From NCBI GenBank assembly GCA_001775445.1, contig MEWV01000014.1, positions 1 through 12,585 of the forward strand: a stretch of 12,585 nucleotides of DNA, in the 5' to 3' direction. A program made the translations under genes and the position numbers. This DNA comes from Candidatus Adlerbacteria bacterium RIFCSPHIGHO2_02_FULL_54_18 (lineage in GTDB: Bacteria > Patescibacteriota > Minisyncoccia > Phycocordibacterales > SBAW01). How positions within the stretch are numbered: the first letter of the stretch is position 1; each line of letters starts with the position of its first letter. This document shows positions 5,870 through 11,823 of the stretch, in pieces. Below the pieces are notes generated by a model, which was given only the letters and a program-made list of their open reading frames with translations, did not search any database and had not been told where the DNA came from.

Positions 5870-6829
5870 ATGAGCGACATAAAAATGGAGGCGACGCGCG
5901 ACGGCTTTGGCAGAGCGCTGCTCGAGCTCGGGGAGCGCGATAAGCGGGTGGTGGTATGCTGTGCGGACCTCGCAGAGAGCACGCGCGTACTGGCGTTTAA
6001 AGAAAAGTATCCTGGGCGCTATATAGAGCTCGGCGTTGCTGAGCAAAATCTGGCTACCATCGGCTCCGGGCTCGCCAACTACGGCAAAATCCCCTTTATT
6101 TGTTCTTACGCCGCTTTTAACCCCGGGCGAAACAACGAGCAGATACGCACGACCATCTCGCTTAATAATGTACCGGTAAAAATCGCCGGCATGCACGCCG
6201 GAGTGTCGGTGGGCCCCGACGGCGCAACGCACCAGGCCCTCGAAGATATAGCTCTTATGCGCGTCCAACCCAATATGGTAGTGCTCTCGCCGTGCGATAG
6301 TGAGGAGGCATATAAGGCGACTTTGGCTGCAGCTGCGCATCCGGGGCCGGTATACTTGCGCTTTGCGCGCGAAAAGACGCCGGTCATAACAACGCCGGAT
6401 ACTCCGTTTGAAATAGGAAAGGCGTGGGTCGCATGGGAATCGGAGCACTCTCCCGAGGTGGCAATTTTTGCGACCGGACCTTTGCTTGCTGAAGCGCTCG
6501 AGGCCGCAAAAAAAATGGAGCATGCGCTCCCTGCGGTGGTGATAAACATCCACACGATAAAACCCCTCGACCGAGAGCACATTGTCGAACATGCGCGCGC
6601 TGCCGGCGCCGTGGTGGTGGTTGAGGAACATCAGGTGGCGGGAGGGCTTGGCGGCGCCGTTGCCGAGTGTCTCTCCGAGGAGTATCCGGTTCCTATCGAG
6701 TTTGTGGGGATCAAAGATCGCTTCGGGCAATCGGGAGAGCCAAAAGAGCTCATAGCGTATTACGGTATGGATGCGGCCCACATAGAGGAGGCGGCCAAGA
6801 AGGCCGCAGGGCGCAAAAAATCGGGATGA
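5870..6829 (+). CDS. tkt: Transketolase, C-terminal (pyrimidine-binding) subunit
   Basis: The second half of the split transketolase, 319 residues, combines the pyrimidine-binding domain and the C-terminal domain. The catalytic glutamate that activates thiamine pyrophosphate is Glu58 in ELGVAEQN. SYAAFNPGRNNEQIR (79-93) and MHAGVSVGPDGATHQALEDIALMR (108-131) are the conserved Pyr-domain segments. PVYLRFAREKTP (160-171) and EEHQVAGGLGGAVAE (252-266) mark the linker and C-terminal domain. It should pair with the product of 4436-5299 to form the active site at the interface. It follows the pilin gene by 20 bases with an A-rich leader and no clear Shine-Dalgarno site or -10 box. It converges with the kinase gene, leaving only 4 bases between the stop codons. 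Confidence 0.94.
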   Translation: MSDIKMEATRDGFGRALLELGERDKRVVVCCADLAESTRVLAFKEKYPGRYIELGVAEQNLATIGSGLANYGKIPFICSYAAFNPGRNNEQIRTTISLNNVPVKIAGMHAGVSVGPDGATHQALEDIALMRVQPNMVVLSPCDSEEAYKATLAAAAHPGPVYLRFAREKTPVITTPDTPFEIGKAWVAWESEHSPEVAIFATGPLLAEALEAAKKMEHALPAVVINIHTIKPLDREHIVEHARAAGAVVVVEEHQVAGGLGGAVAECLSEEYPVPIEFVGIKDRFGQSGEPKELIAYYGMDAAHIEEAAKKAAGRKKSG

Positions 6830-6833
6830 TAGT

Positions 6834-7853
6834 TTAAGCCAGCGGTTCGACGACAAAAGGCGCCGGCGGGTTTTGCAGGTTCTTTTCGAGTTGCTCGCGA
6901 GTAAGCAAGCCCTTTTGCGCACCAACCTCCTGCAATACCGCCGAAGCGTTGACCGAGCCCCAGCGCAGCGCTTCGCCCAAGTCCTTGCCGAGCGCGAGCG
7001 CAGCCACGGTGGTTGAGGCAAGTGCGTCGCCTGCTCCGGTTATCTCGAAGGGTGCCCGCGGGTCGGGGTAGCGGGGGCAGTGCAGCAGGGCCCCCGAAGC
7101 ATCGAGTGCATAGCAGCCGCGCGTGTCATCGGTGATGACTACTGTTTTTGGTCCGAGCGCGTGGATTTGTTTGAGGAGCTCTTTTATGTCCTGCCCGGAC
7201 TCTGTCCCCAGGATCCGTCCGGCCTCTTCCTTGTTGCAAAAAAATATCTCGGTGCGAGCGTATATAGTGGCAAATTCTTCTTTATGACTGTCCGCCCATG
7301 CATCATGGTGTCCGAATTTTATTTGATAAGTGCCGGGCTGGAAGGCGAGTTTGGTGTCGGGATACTTTTGCAGCCATTGCAGTAGCGCGTGGTGGTAGGG
7401 GAGCGAGTTTTCTCCCAGCGAGGAGAGGTATAGCCACTTAGGCGGGGTTGCAAGCAGGGGGACGGCATACTCAAAGACCTCATGCTTGACCAAAATAGTG
7501 CGCTGATGCTCGTACCACAGCACGTAGTGATAGTTGGTGTGCTTGTTTTCCTGCGTCTCCATGTACTCGGTATCGACGCCTTCTTTTTGTAGTACGTCGA
7601 GACACTGCGCCCCCCAAGCATCCTTGCCGACATAGCCGCGCAATGCCGAGGAGAGCCCGAGCCGAGCCGCAGCAACAGCGGCATTGCTTGCGTTGCCCAC
7701 TGCGGGGATTATTTGGTGGAATTCGTAAGGGATTTTGTCGCCCCAGCGCATGCATATCTCGCACTCTTCGTCGCTTAAGGTGCAGTGCACCCGCGCGTCT
7801 TTGAGCCGGATAAAAGCGTCGACGACTATGTCGCCCACTGCAAAGAAGTCCAT
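6834..7853 (-). CDS. PfkB-family carbohydrate kinase
   Basis: A 339-residue ribokinase/PfkB-fold kinase that transfers phosphate from ATP to a sugar, sugar phosphate or nucleoside. It begins MDFFAVGDIVVDAF. The first PfkB signature is AVGNASNAAVAAARLG (51-66). The NxxE motif is N207-E210 (CNKEEAG). The second signature is EITGAGDALASTTVAAL (270-286) with catalytic Asp276. The usual Asp before TGAGD is Ile, and the usual Phe and Gly after it are Leu and Thr. The start at 7853 is chosen because homology begins there and a TATAAT box lies 6 bases upstream. It is divergent from the aldolase across only 22 bases. Phosphofructokinase, ribokinase and fructokinase are all possible; sequence alone does not give the substrate. 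Confidence 0.88.
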   Translation of the reverse strand: MDFFAVGDIVVDAFIRLKDARVHCTLSDEECEICMRWGDKIPYEFHQIIPAVGNASNAAVAAARLGLSSALRGYVGKDAWGAQCLDVLQKEGVDTEYMETQENKHTNYHYVLWYEHQRTILVKHEVFEYAVPLLATPPKWLYLSSLGENSLPYHHALLQWLQKYPDTKLAFQPGTYQIKFGHHDAWADSHKEEFATIYARTEIFFCNKEEAGRILGTESGQDIKELLKQIHALGPKTVVITDDTRGCYALDASGALLHCPRYPDPRAPFEITGAGDALASTTVAALALGKDLGEALRWGSVNASAVLQEVGAQKGLLTREQLEKNLQNPPAPFVVEPLA

Positions 7854-7859
7854 CTTTTC

Positions 7860-7869
7860 ATTATATACT
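7860..7869. promoter_or_regulatory. Overlapping divergent -10 boxes (kinase minus, aldolase plus)
   Basis: On the minus strand TATAAT (7865-7860) ends 6 bases before the kinase ATG. On the plus strand TATACT (7864-7869) ends 6 bases before the aldolase ATG at 7876. The boxes share two base pairs, so two RNA polymerases could not open both at once. Confidence 0.6.
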
Positions 7870-7875
7870 GGAGTT

Positions 7876-8733
7876 ATGAAGTCGCTGCGCAGTGTGGTGG
7901 AGGAATATAGGTCGGCGGGCAAGGCACTCGGGCATTTTAATATTTCCGACTCCAACCAGCTGCGTGCAATCGCTCTTGCGGCAAAAGAGACGGACCTTCC
8001 GACAATCATTGGGCTCTCCGAAGGGGAGAGGGAGTACTTTCCCCTGTGTCACGCACGCGCGTTGGTGACGCTCTATCAGGCAAGCGGGGTTCCTCTCTAT
8101 CTCAATGCCGACCACACCTACGGGTTGGAGAAAGCCAGAGCCGCCATAGACGACGGTGTGGACTCGATTGTTGTAGATGGAGCCGCGCTCCCAATGGAAG
8201 AAAATATTTTTCTGGTAAAACAGGTGGTCGCCTATGCCCGCAGTCAAAAGCGCGATGTTCTGGTGGAGGGAGAACTCGGCTATATAGGGTCGTCGAGTAA
8301 AGAGCTCGATGCGCTACCGGAGGGGGTGACGCTCAAAAACTTGACCACTGTTGCCGACGCAAAAGAGTTTTGTTCCTCGACCGGCATCGACTGCTTTGCG
8401 CCCGCGGTCGGCAATGTGCACGGTATGCTCAAAAATGCGGCGGAGCCGCGGCTGCACCCGGAGCGGGTCAAAGAGATAGCGGAGGCAGTAGGGCTTCCCC
8501 TCGTTTTGCACGGCGCTTCCGGCAACACAGCGGGGGACATCAGGGCCTGCGTCGCAGCCGGAGTGGCGATTGTACATATTAATACTGAACTGCGGCTTGC
8601 CTACCGCGACGGACTCTTCGACTCTTTGCGCTCGAACCCGGGCGAGACCGCCCCTTATAAATTCCTCACCCCTGCGGTTAAGCGGATGAAGGAGTATGTT
8701 GCCGAGAAGCTCTCATTGTTTGCAAATAAGTAA
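7876..8733 (+). CDS. fba: Class II fructose-bisphosphate aldolase
   Basis: This zinc-dependent aldolase splits fructose 1,6-bisphosphate into dihydroxyacetone phosphate and glyceraldehyde 3-phosphate, or does the reverse. It has 285 residues, the length of the GatY/KbaY/FbaA type. GHFNISDSNQLRAI (19-32) is the standard start. NADHTYG (77-83) contains catalytic Asp79 and zinc ligand His80. VVDGAALPMEENI (99-111) and VEGELGYIGSS (130-140) are typical. Zinc ligands His182 (GNVHGM) and His212 (VLHGASG) are present, and NTELRLAY (236-243) binds substrate phosphate. The ATG at 7876 is preferred over upstream in-frame codons because a TATACT box lies 6 bases before it and the upstream residues are not family-like. 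A tagatose-bisphosphate preference cannot be excluded. Confidence 0.92.
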   Translation: MKSLRSVVEEYRSAGKALGHFNISDSNQLRAIALAAKETDLPTIIGLSEGEREYFPLCHARALVTLYQASGVPLYLNADHTYGLEKARAAIDDGVDSIVVDGAALPMEENIFLVKQVVAYARSQKRDVLVEGELGYIGSSSKELDALPEGVTLKNLTTVADAKEFCSSTGIDCFAPAVGNVHGMLKNAAEPRLHPERVKEIAEAVGLPLVLHGASGNTAGDIRACVAAGVAIVHINTELRLAYRDGLFDSLRSNPGETAPYKFLTPAVKRMKEYVAEKLSLFANK

Positions 8734-8748
8734 CTTTTTTTGTATAGT
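8720..8748 (+). promoter_or_regulatory. Promoter of the bL25 gene
   Basis: TTGCAA (8720-8725) and TATAGT (8743-8748) are separated by 17 bases. The -10 box ends 9 bases before the ATG at 8758. The -35 lies in the last codons of the aldolase gene. Confidence 0.55.
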
Positions 8749-8757
8749 GTGCGGGCA

Positions 8758-9438
8758 ATGGAATTAGCCGTTACTAAGCGGGATATGGGTAAAAAGGCAA
8801 AAACACTCCGCGGGGAGGGTATATTGCCCGCGGTCGTCTACGGCCGCTCCGAGGAGGCAACTCCTATCACCATCGACCATAAACAGTTTGAAAAGGTCTT
8901 TAAGGAGGCGGGTGAGTCCACAGTCATCACGCTGACCGGCCTAGACGGCAAAAAACAGGCACTCATTCAGGATGTCTCCCTACATCCGGTTTCAGGTGCG
9001 CTGCTCCATGCCGATTTTTATGCCATCGAAAAAGGGCAAAAGGTTACCGTCTCCGTGCCGTTTGAGTTTGAGGGCGTATCTCCGGCCGTAAAGGAGCTAG
9101 GAGGTATTTTGACTAAAGTGATGCACGAACTGGAGATGGAGGTGGACCCGACGGAACTTCCGCACTCCATTCCTATAGACATTTCAAAATTGGTGACGCT
9201 CGACGACCAGATTAAAATTGCCGATCTTACACTCCCGCCGTCGGCGACGATTGATATAGACAGAGATGAGGTGGTGGCGATGATATCGGTCGCCAAAGAG
9301 GAGGTTGCAGAGGTAGCCCCCATGGATATCTCGCAGATTGAGACCTCTGTCGAGCGCGGCAAGAAGGATGAAGACGAAGTCGCAAGCGCCGACGCGGGCG
9401 GCAAGGAGCCGGCTCCCGCCAAAGAAAAGAAAGAGTAA
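8758..9438 (+). CDS. rplY: Ribosomal protein bL25 (CTC/TL5 family)
   Basis: bL25 binds 5S rRNA in the large ribosomal subunit. The long CTC form has an N-terminal 5S-binding domain and a C-terminal beta domain. From the ATG at 8758 the protein has 226 residues and begins MELAVTKRDMGKKAKTLRGE, followed by GILPAVVYGR (21-30), both diagnostic. SLHPVSGALLHADFY (74-88) completes the first domain; residues 96-180 form the second. Residues 181-226 are a charged, low-complexity tail ending PAPAKEKKE, probably disordered. A TTG codon at 8740 in the same frame falls within the promoter and is rejected as a start. The gene has its own -35/-10 and a terminator directly after the stop, so it is probably transcribed alone. 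Confidence 0.95.
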   Translation: MELAVTKRDMGKKAKTLRGEGILPAVVYGRSEEATPITIDHKQFEKVFKEAGESTVITLTGLDGKKQALIQDVSLHPVSGALLHADFYAIEKGQKVTVSVPFEFEGVSPAVKELGGILTKVMHELEMEVDPTELPHSIPIDISKLVTLDDQIKIADLTLPPSATIDIDRDEVVAMISVAKEEVAEVAPMDISQIETSVERGKKDEDEVASADAGGKEPAPAKEKKE

Positions 9439-9467
9439 AAACCCGAGGATTTCCTCCGAGTTTTTTT
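9438..9467 (+). terminator. Intrinsic terminator of the bL25 gene
   Basis: AAACCCGAGGA and TCCTCCGAGTTT form an imperfect stem (one mismatch, one bulge) with a short TT loop, followed by T7 (9461-9467). It begins at the last base of the stop codon. Confidence 0.75.
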
Positions 9468-9469
9468 GT

Positions 9470-9490
9470 CCAGTAAGTCAGACTTACTGG
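9470..9490. repeat. Left palindrome of RAYT cassette 2
   Basis: Arms CCAGTAAGTC (9470-9479) and GACTTACTGG (9481-9490) are perfect reverse complements around a single A at 9480. It shares the 9-mer AAGTCAGAC with the palindromes of cassette 1. Confidence 0.9.
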
Positions 9491-9493
9491 TGG

Positions 9494-9499
9494 TAGAAT
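9494..9499 (+). promoter_or_regulatory. -10 box of RAYT 2
   Basis: TAGAAT ends 6 bases before the GTG at 9506, the same geometry as the rpiB start. The box lies just inside the left palindrome, so the cassette seems to carry its own promoter. Confidence 0.5.
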
Positions 9500-9505
9500 A
9501 ATGCT

Positions 9506-10213
9506 GTGAGAGTTGAACCACATACTGTAGGATCAATCGTACATGTTGTAAAACGTGGCGCCCGCGGTTTGCCTATAGTTCGTGATACGGCCGATAAACA
9601 ACGTTTTGTCCGGCTGCTTTATTATGCAAACGACACCTATCACGATGAGTTTTGGGAACAATCGACTAAAAATTTTGACAAGTTTTTTAGGCCAGATAAG
9701 TGGCCAGAGCAAGATCCTTTGGTAAAGATACTAGCGTGGACTCTCATGCCTAATCATTTTCATCTAGTCTTGAAAGAAACAACAGAAAATGGAATCGCAA
9801 AATTTATGCAAAAACTTTGTGGCAGTATGACCACGCATTTCAATAGAAAGTACAAGGAGAAAGGAAGTTTATTTCAAGGTGCTTATAAAGGGCGTACAGT
9901 CGACCTCCACGGCGATTCATATCTTAGACTGCTTGCGGTATACGTTATGTTAAAAAACCCCTTTGAACTTTACCCTGGCGGGTTAACCAAAGCCATTCAT
10001 TCTTTCGATCAGGCGTATGAGTGGACACTTCGACATCCTTTTTGTAGTTCCGGCGATTTCTTGGCGGGGAAACTCTCTCCGATCGGTGATCCAGATATAT
10101 TTGGTGAACTTTTTGAAAGCCCTATCGAATTTAAGAAGTTCGCTAAAGAGTCCCTCTTGTATAAATTAGATCTATTGACCAGTAAGTCTGACTTACTGGA
10201 AACAGGTTTTTGA
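9506..10213 (+). CDS. REP-associated tyrosine transposase (RAYT, Y1_Tnp family) 2
   Basis: This 235-residue transposase is of the same superfamily as the one at 1586-2230 but clearly divergent from it. The HxH motif is H84-F85-H86 in MPNHFHLVLK. The nucleophile is probably Tyr146 in VYVMLKNP, although there is one more residue between Tyr and Asn-Pro than in the other copy. KGSLFQGAYKGR (119-130) matches the usual xLFQGxYK segment. The N-terminus (SIVHVVKRGARGLPIVRD, 10-27) is RAYT-like. A GTG start is chosen from the TAGAAT box 6 bases upstream. The last residues (TSKSDLLE, about 225-232) are encoded by the element's own right palindrome. All catalytic motifs are present, so activity is possible. 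Confidence 0.88.
   Translation: MRVEPHTVGSIVHVVKRGARGLPIVRDTADKQRFVRLLYYANDTYHDEFWEQSTKNFDKFFRPDKWPEQDPLVKILAWTLMPNHFHLVLKETTENGIAKFMQKLCGSMTTHFNRKYKEKGSLFQGAYKGRTVDLHGDSYLRLLAVYVMLKNPFELYPGGLTKAIHSFDQAYEWTLRHPFCSSGDFLAGKLSPIGDPDIFGELFESPIEFKKFAKESLLYKLDLLTSKSDLLETGF
10179..10199. repeat. Right palindrome of RAYT cassette 2
   Basis: Arms CCAGTAAGTC (10179-10188) and GACTTACTGG (10190-10199) flank a single T. This is the exact reverse complement of the 9470-9490 copy. It is translated as part of the transposase C-terminus. Confidence 0.9.
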
Positions 10214-10224
10214 ACTCGACTATT

Positions 10225-10394
10225 CCCTGCGGCTCTGCCGCGGGGTTCCAGTAAGGAAAGTCTGAAAACTTTGGTTTTCAGACAGACTGTAGAGTATGGG
10301 GGTCACCAAGAGCGGGCACTTCCTGCATTGCGGGATGCGCTACTTGGCCAAACTGTACGTTTTATCGTAAGCCAGACGGAGCTCTCTCGTCTGG
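10225..10394. other. Hairpin-rich intergenic stretch, possible structured RNA or repeat remnant
   Basis: The gene-free stretch 10214-10410 contains four consecutive inverted repeats. The first is a 9-bp stem at 10225-10233/10237-10245 with loop TCT and one G:T pair. The second is a perfect 10-bp stem, GTCTGAAAAC (10260-10269) and GTTTTCAGAC (10274-10283), loop TTTG. The third is a two-part stem: 10306-10314 with 10338-10347 (one bulged A), enclosing TCCTGC/GCGGGA at 10321-10326/10330-10335. The fourth is CCAGACG/CGTCTGG (10372-10378/10388-10394). No T-run follows any of them. No known RNA family was recognised and no open reading frame is convincing. Confidence 0.45.
10248..10265 (+). repeat. 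Degenerate partial copy of the cassette 2 palindrome
   Basis: CCAGTAA, then GGAAA, then GTCTGA reproduces the first 13 bases of the right-end palindrome (10179 onward) with a 5-base insertion. It lies 48 bases beyond that palindrome and runs into the GTCTGAAAAC hairpin. A chance match is possible. Confidence 0.35.
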
Positions 10395-10400
10395 TACAAT
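10395..10400 (+). promoter_or_regulatory. -10 box of the lytic transglycosylase gene
   Basis: TACAAT ends 10 bases before the ATG at 10411; an overlapping alternative, TATAGG (10401-10406), is 4 bases away. The fourth intergenic hairpin ends directly at the TACAAT box, covering the -35 region, so it could influence promoter use. Confidence 0.4.
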
Positions 10401-10410
10401 TATAGGAACG

Positions 10411-11772
10411 ATGAAATTCGGACTCTACACAGGGGTACTTGTATTCGGATTGGCCTTGGGAGCCGGGGGATTTCATGTTTTTTTGACTCCTACGCCCATA
10501 GCGCAGGCGCAGGCGCTTTCGGCCGAACAGAGGGCACGGCTCCAAGCCGAGTACGACCAGCTCCAAAAAGAGATAGCCGAGTGGCAAAAGGTGCTCGACG
10601 AAACGCGGGCCAAAAAGAACACCCTCCAAGGCGACGTTACCGCGCTCGACGCGCAGATTAAAAAGGCGCAGGCCGAGATAAGCCAGCGCAATCTCACTAT
10701 AGGCCGGCTCGCCGGTGAGATAAACGAAAAGCAAAAAAACATCGCAACACTAGAGGAGCGGCTCCAGAGCGGGCTCGACTCTCTGGCAAAACTTATGCGG
10801 GAAAAATATCAGACCGAAGAGATATCGGTTACCGCACTTGTACTCTCGTCGCAAAATCTCTCCGAAATGTTTGCAAACGTCGACGCGATAGACGCTATCA
10901 ATCGCGACTTGCAAACGCGCTTTGACGAGTTGCGGGGAGTAAAGCAGGCGACCGAAAAAGAGAAGCAGGCGCTCACTGTGCAGCAAAACCAGCAGCGTGA
11001 TGCCAAATATGAAGTTGAGGTCAAAAAAAAGCAGATAGACACCAGCAAGCAGGAAAAGACCAAGCTGCTTTCTATTACCAAGCAGGAGGAGTCGTCCTAC
11101 CAGAAAGTGCTTGCCGACAGGCAGCGCCGCGCCGACACTATACGCTCTGCCCTCTTTGAACTGCGTGATGCTGAAGGGATACCCTTCGCCTCGGCGCTCG
11201 CTTACGCGCAGGAGGCGTCAAAACCAACCGGTGTGCGGGCTGCATTTATCCTCGCCATTCTGCGGCAGGAGTCCAACCTTGGGGTCAACGTCGGGCAGTG
11301 TCTGCTCACCACCCCCGGTACGGGAGCAGGCAAGGGCAAAAACACCGGAACGCCTATAAGCAAAGTGATGAAACCTGACCGCGACGTGGAGCCCTTTCTC
11401 GATATTACCGGCCGCCTCGGGCGCAATCCGTACAATACGCCCGTTTCTTGTCCGCAGTCGATCGGGTATGGAGGAGCAATGGGGCCTTCGCAGTTTATTG
11501 CCTCGACGTGGATACTATACGAAAAACGGCTTGCCGCGGTGCTAGGAGTGACAACTCCCGACCCATGGGTGGCCAAGCATGCCATCATGGCCACGGCGCT
11601 CTTTTTGTCTGACTTGGGCGCGGACAAAGGAACCTATAGCGCCGAGCGGGAGGCGGCGGCACGCTACTATGCCGGGGGCAATTGGCAAAAAAACGGCCTT
11701 GGATATGCCGCCAGTGTACTCGCATTTGCCGAAAAGTACCAGGAAGACATCGATTTTCTTAACACTCTCTAG
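10411..11772 (+). CDS. Exported coiled-coil protein with C-terminal lytic transglycosylase domain
   Basis: This 453-residue protein probably cleaves peptidoglycan outside the membrane. Residues 1-36 are a signal sequence (hydrophobic stretch, then PIAQAQA with likely cleavage near Ala36). Residues 37-245 are a long Lys/Glu/Gln-rich coiled coil like that of PcsB or EnvC-type cell-division hydrolase partners; SSQNLSEMFANVDAI (146-160) interrupts it as in those proteins. Residues 255-453 resemble a lytic transglycosylase: AAFILAILRQESNLG with candidate catalytic Glu287, then GYGGAMGPSQFIASTW (352-367), AKHAIMATALFLSDLGA (388-404) and AARYYAGGNW (416-425). The spacing of GAMGPSQF suggests the MltB/SLT-like group. 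A leucine-rich C-terminus ends with TAG. It appears to have its own promoter and is followed by rpmE after 51 bases. Confidence 0.88.
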   Translation: MKFGLYTGVLVFGLALGAGGFHVFLTPTPIAQAQALSAEQRARLQAEYDQLQKEIAEWQKVLDETRAKKNTLQGDVTALDAQIKKAQAEISQRNLTIGRLAGEINEKQKNIATLEERLQSGLDSLAKLMREKYQTEEISVTALVLSSQNLSEMFANVDAIDAINRDLQTRFDELRGVKQATEKEKQALTVQQNQQRDAKYEVEVKKKQIDTSKQEKTKLLSITKQEESSYQKVLADRQRRADTIRSALFELRDAEGIPFASALAYAQEASKPTGVRAAFILAILRQESNLGVNVGQCLLTTPGTGAGKGKNTGTPISKVMKPDRDVEPFLDITGRLGRNPYNTPVSCPQSIGYGGAMGPSQFIASTWILYEKRLAAVLGVTTPDPWVAKHAIMATALFLSDLGADKGTYSAEREAAARYYAGGNWQKNGLGYAASVLAFAEKYQEDIDFLNTL

Positions 11773-11787
11773 TACCGGCGGGTGGGG

Positions 11788-11816
11788 TTGCAGAAGAGTT
11801 TTTTGCGTGCTATCTT
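11788..11816 (+). promoter_or_regulatory. Promoter of the rpmE-prfA operon
   Basis: TTGCAG (11788-11793) and TATCTT (11811-11816) are exactly 17 bases apart, and the -10 ends 7 bases before the rpmE ATG. With the bL25 promoter (TTGCAA, 17 bases, TATAGT) it suggests a TTGCA-type -35 at ribosomal genes. Confidence 0.55.
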
Positions 11817-11823
11817 AGTGCGT

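Larger units (their letters stand above)
9470..10213 (+). mobile_element. RAYT cassette 2 (REP-associated Y1 transposase with mirrored palindromic ends)
   Basis: A plus-strand RAYT gene is flanked by a 21-base palindrome at 9470-9490 and by its exact mirror copy at 10179-10199; the central base is A on the left and T on the right. The cassette begins three bases after the T-run of the bL25 terminator. The right palindrome lies inside the coding sequence, 12 bases before the stop codon. The coding region is more AT-rich than its neighbours. True ends are inferred. Confidence 0.72.

Noticed and set aside
6791..6807. GCGGCC/GGCCGC hairpin near the end of the transketolase C-half, as a terminator
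   Set aside because: It lies inside the coding region and no T-run follows in either direction.
5846..7021. A 391-codon open frame on the minus strand across the transketolase C-half
   Set aside because: It lies antisense to a gene with complete catalytic motifs, is rich in Arg/Cys/His with no domain, and reflects codon bias of the real gene.
7735..7875. Upstream start for the aldolase
   Set aside because: It would overlap the divergent kinase gene and contain both -10 boxes; homology begins at 7876.
7854..8009. Extension of the PfkB kinase to an upstream ATG at 8009 (minus strand)
   Set aside because: The added residues overlap the aldolase N-terminus and are not family-like; the -10 box is inside that extension.
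10214..10410. tRNA or SRP RNA in the hairpin-rich stretch, suggested by GGTTCCA
   Set aside because: No cloverleaf with anticodon arm or conserved SRP tetraloop could be built.
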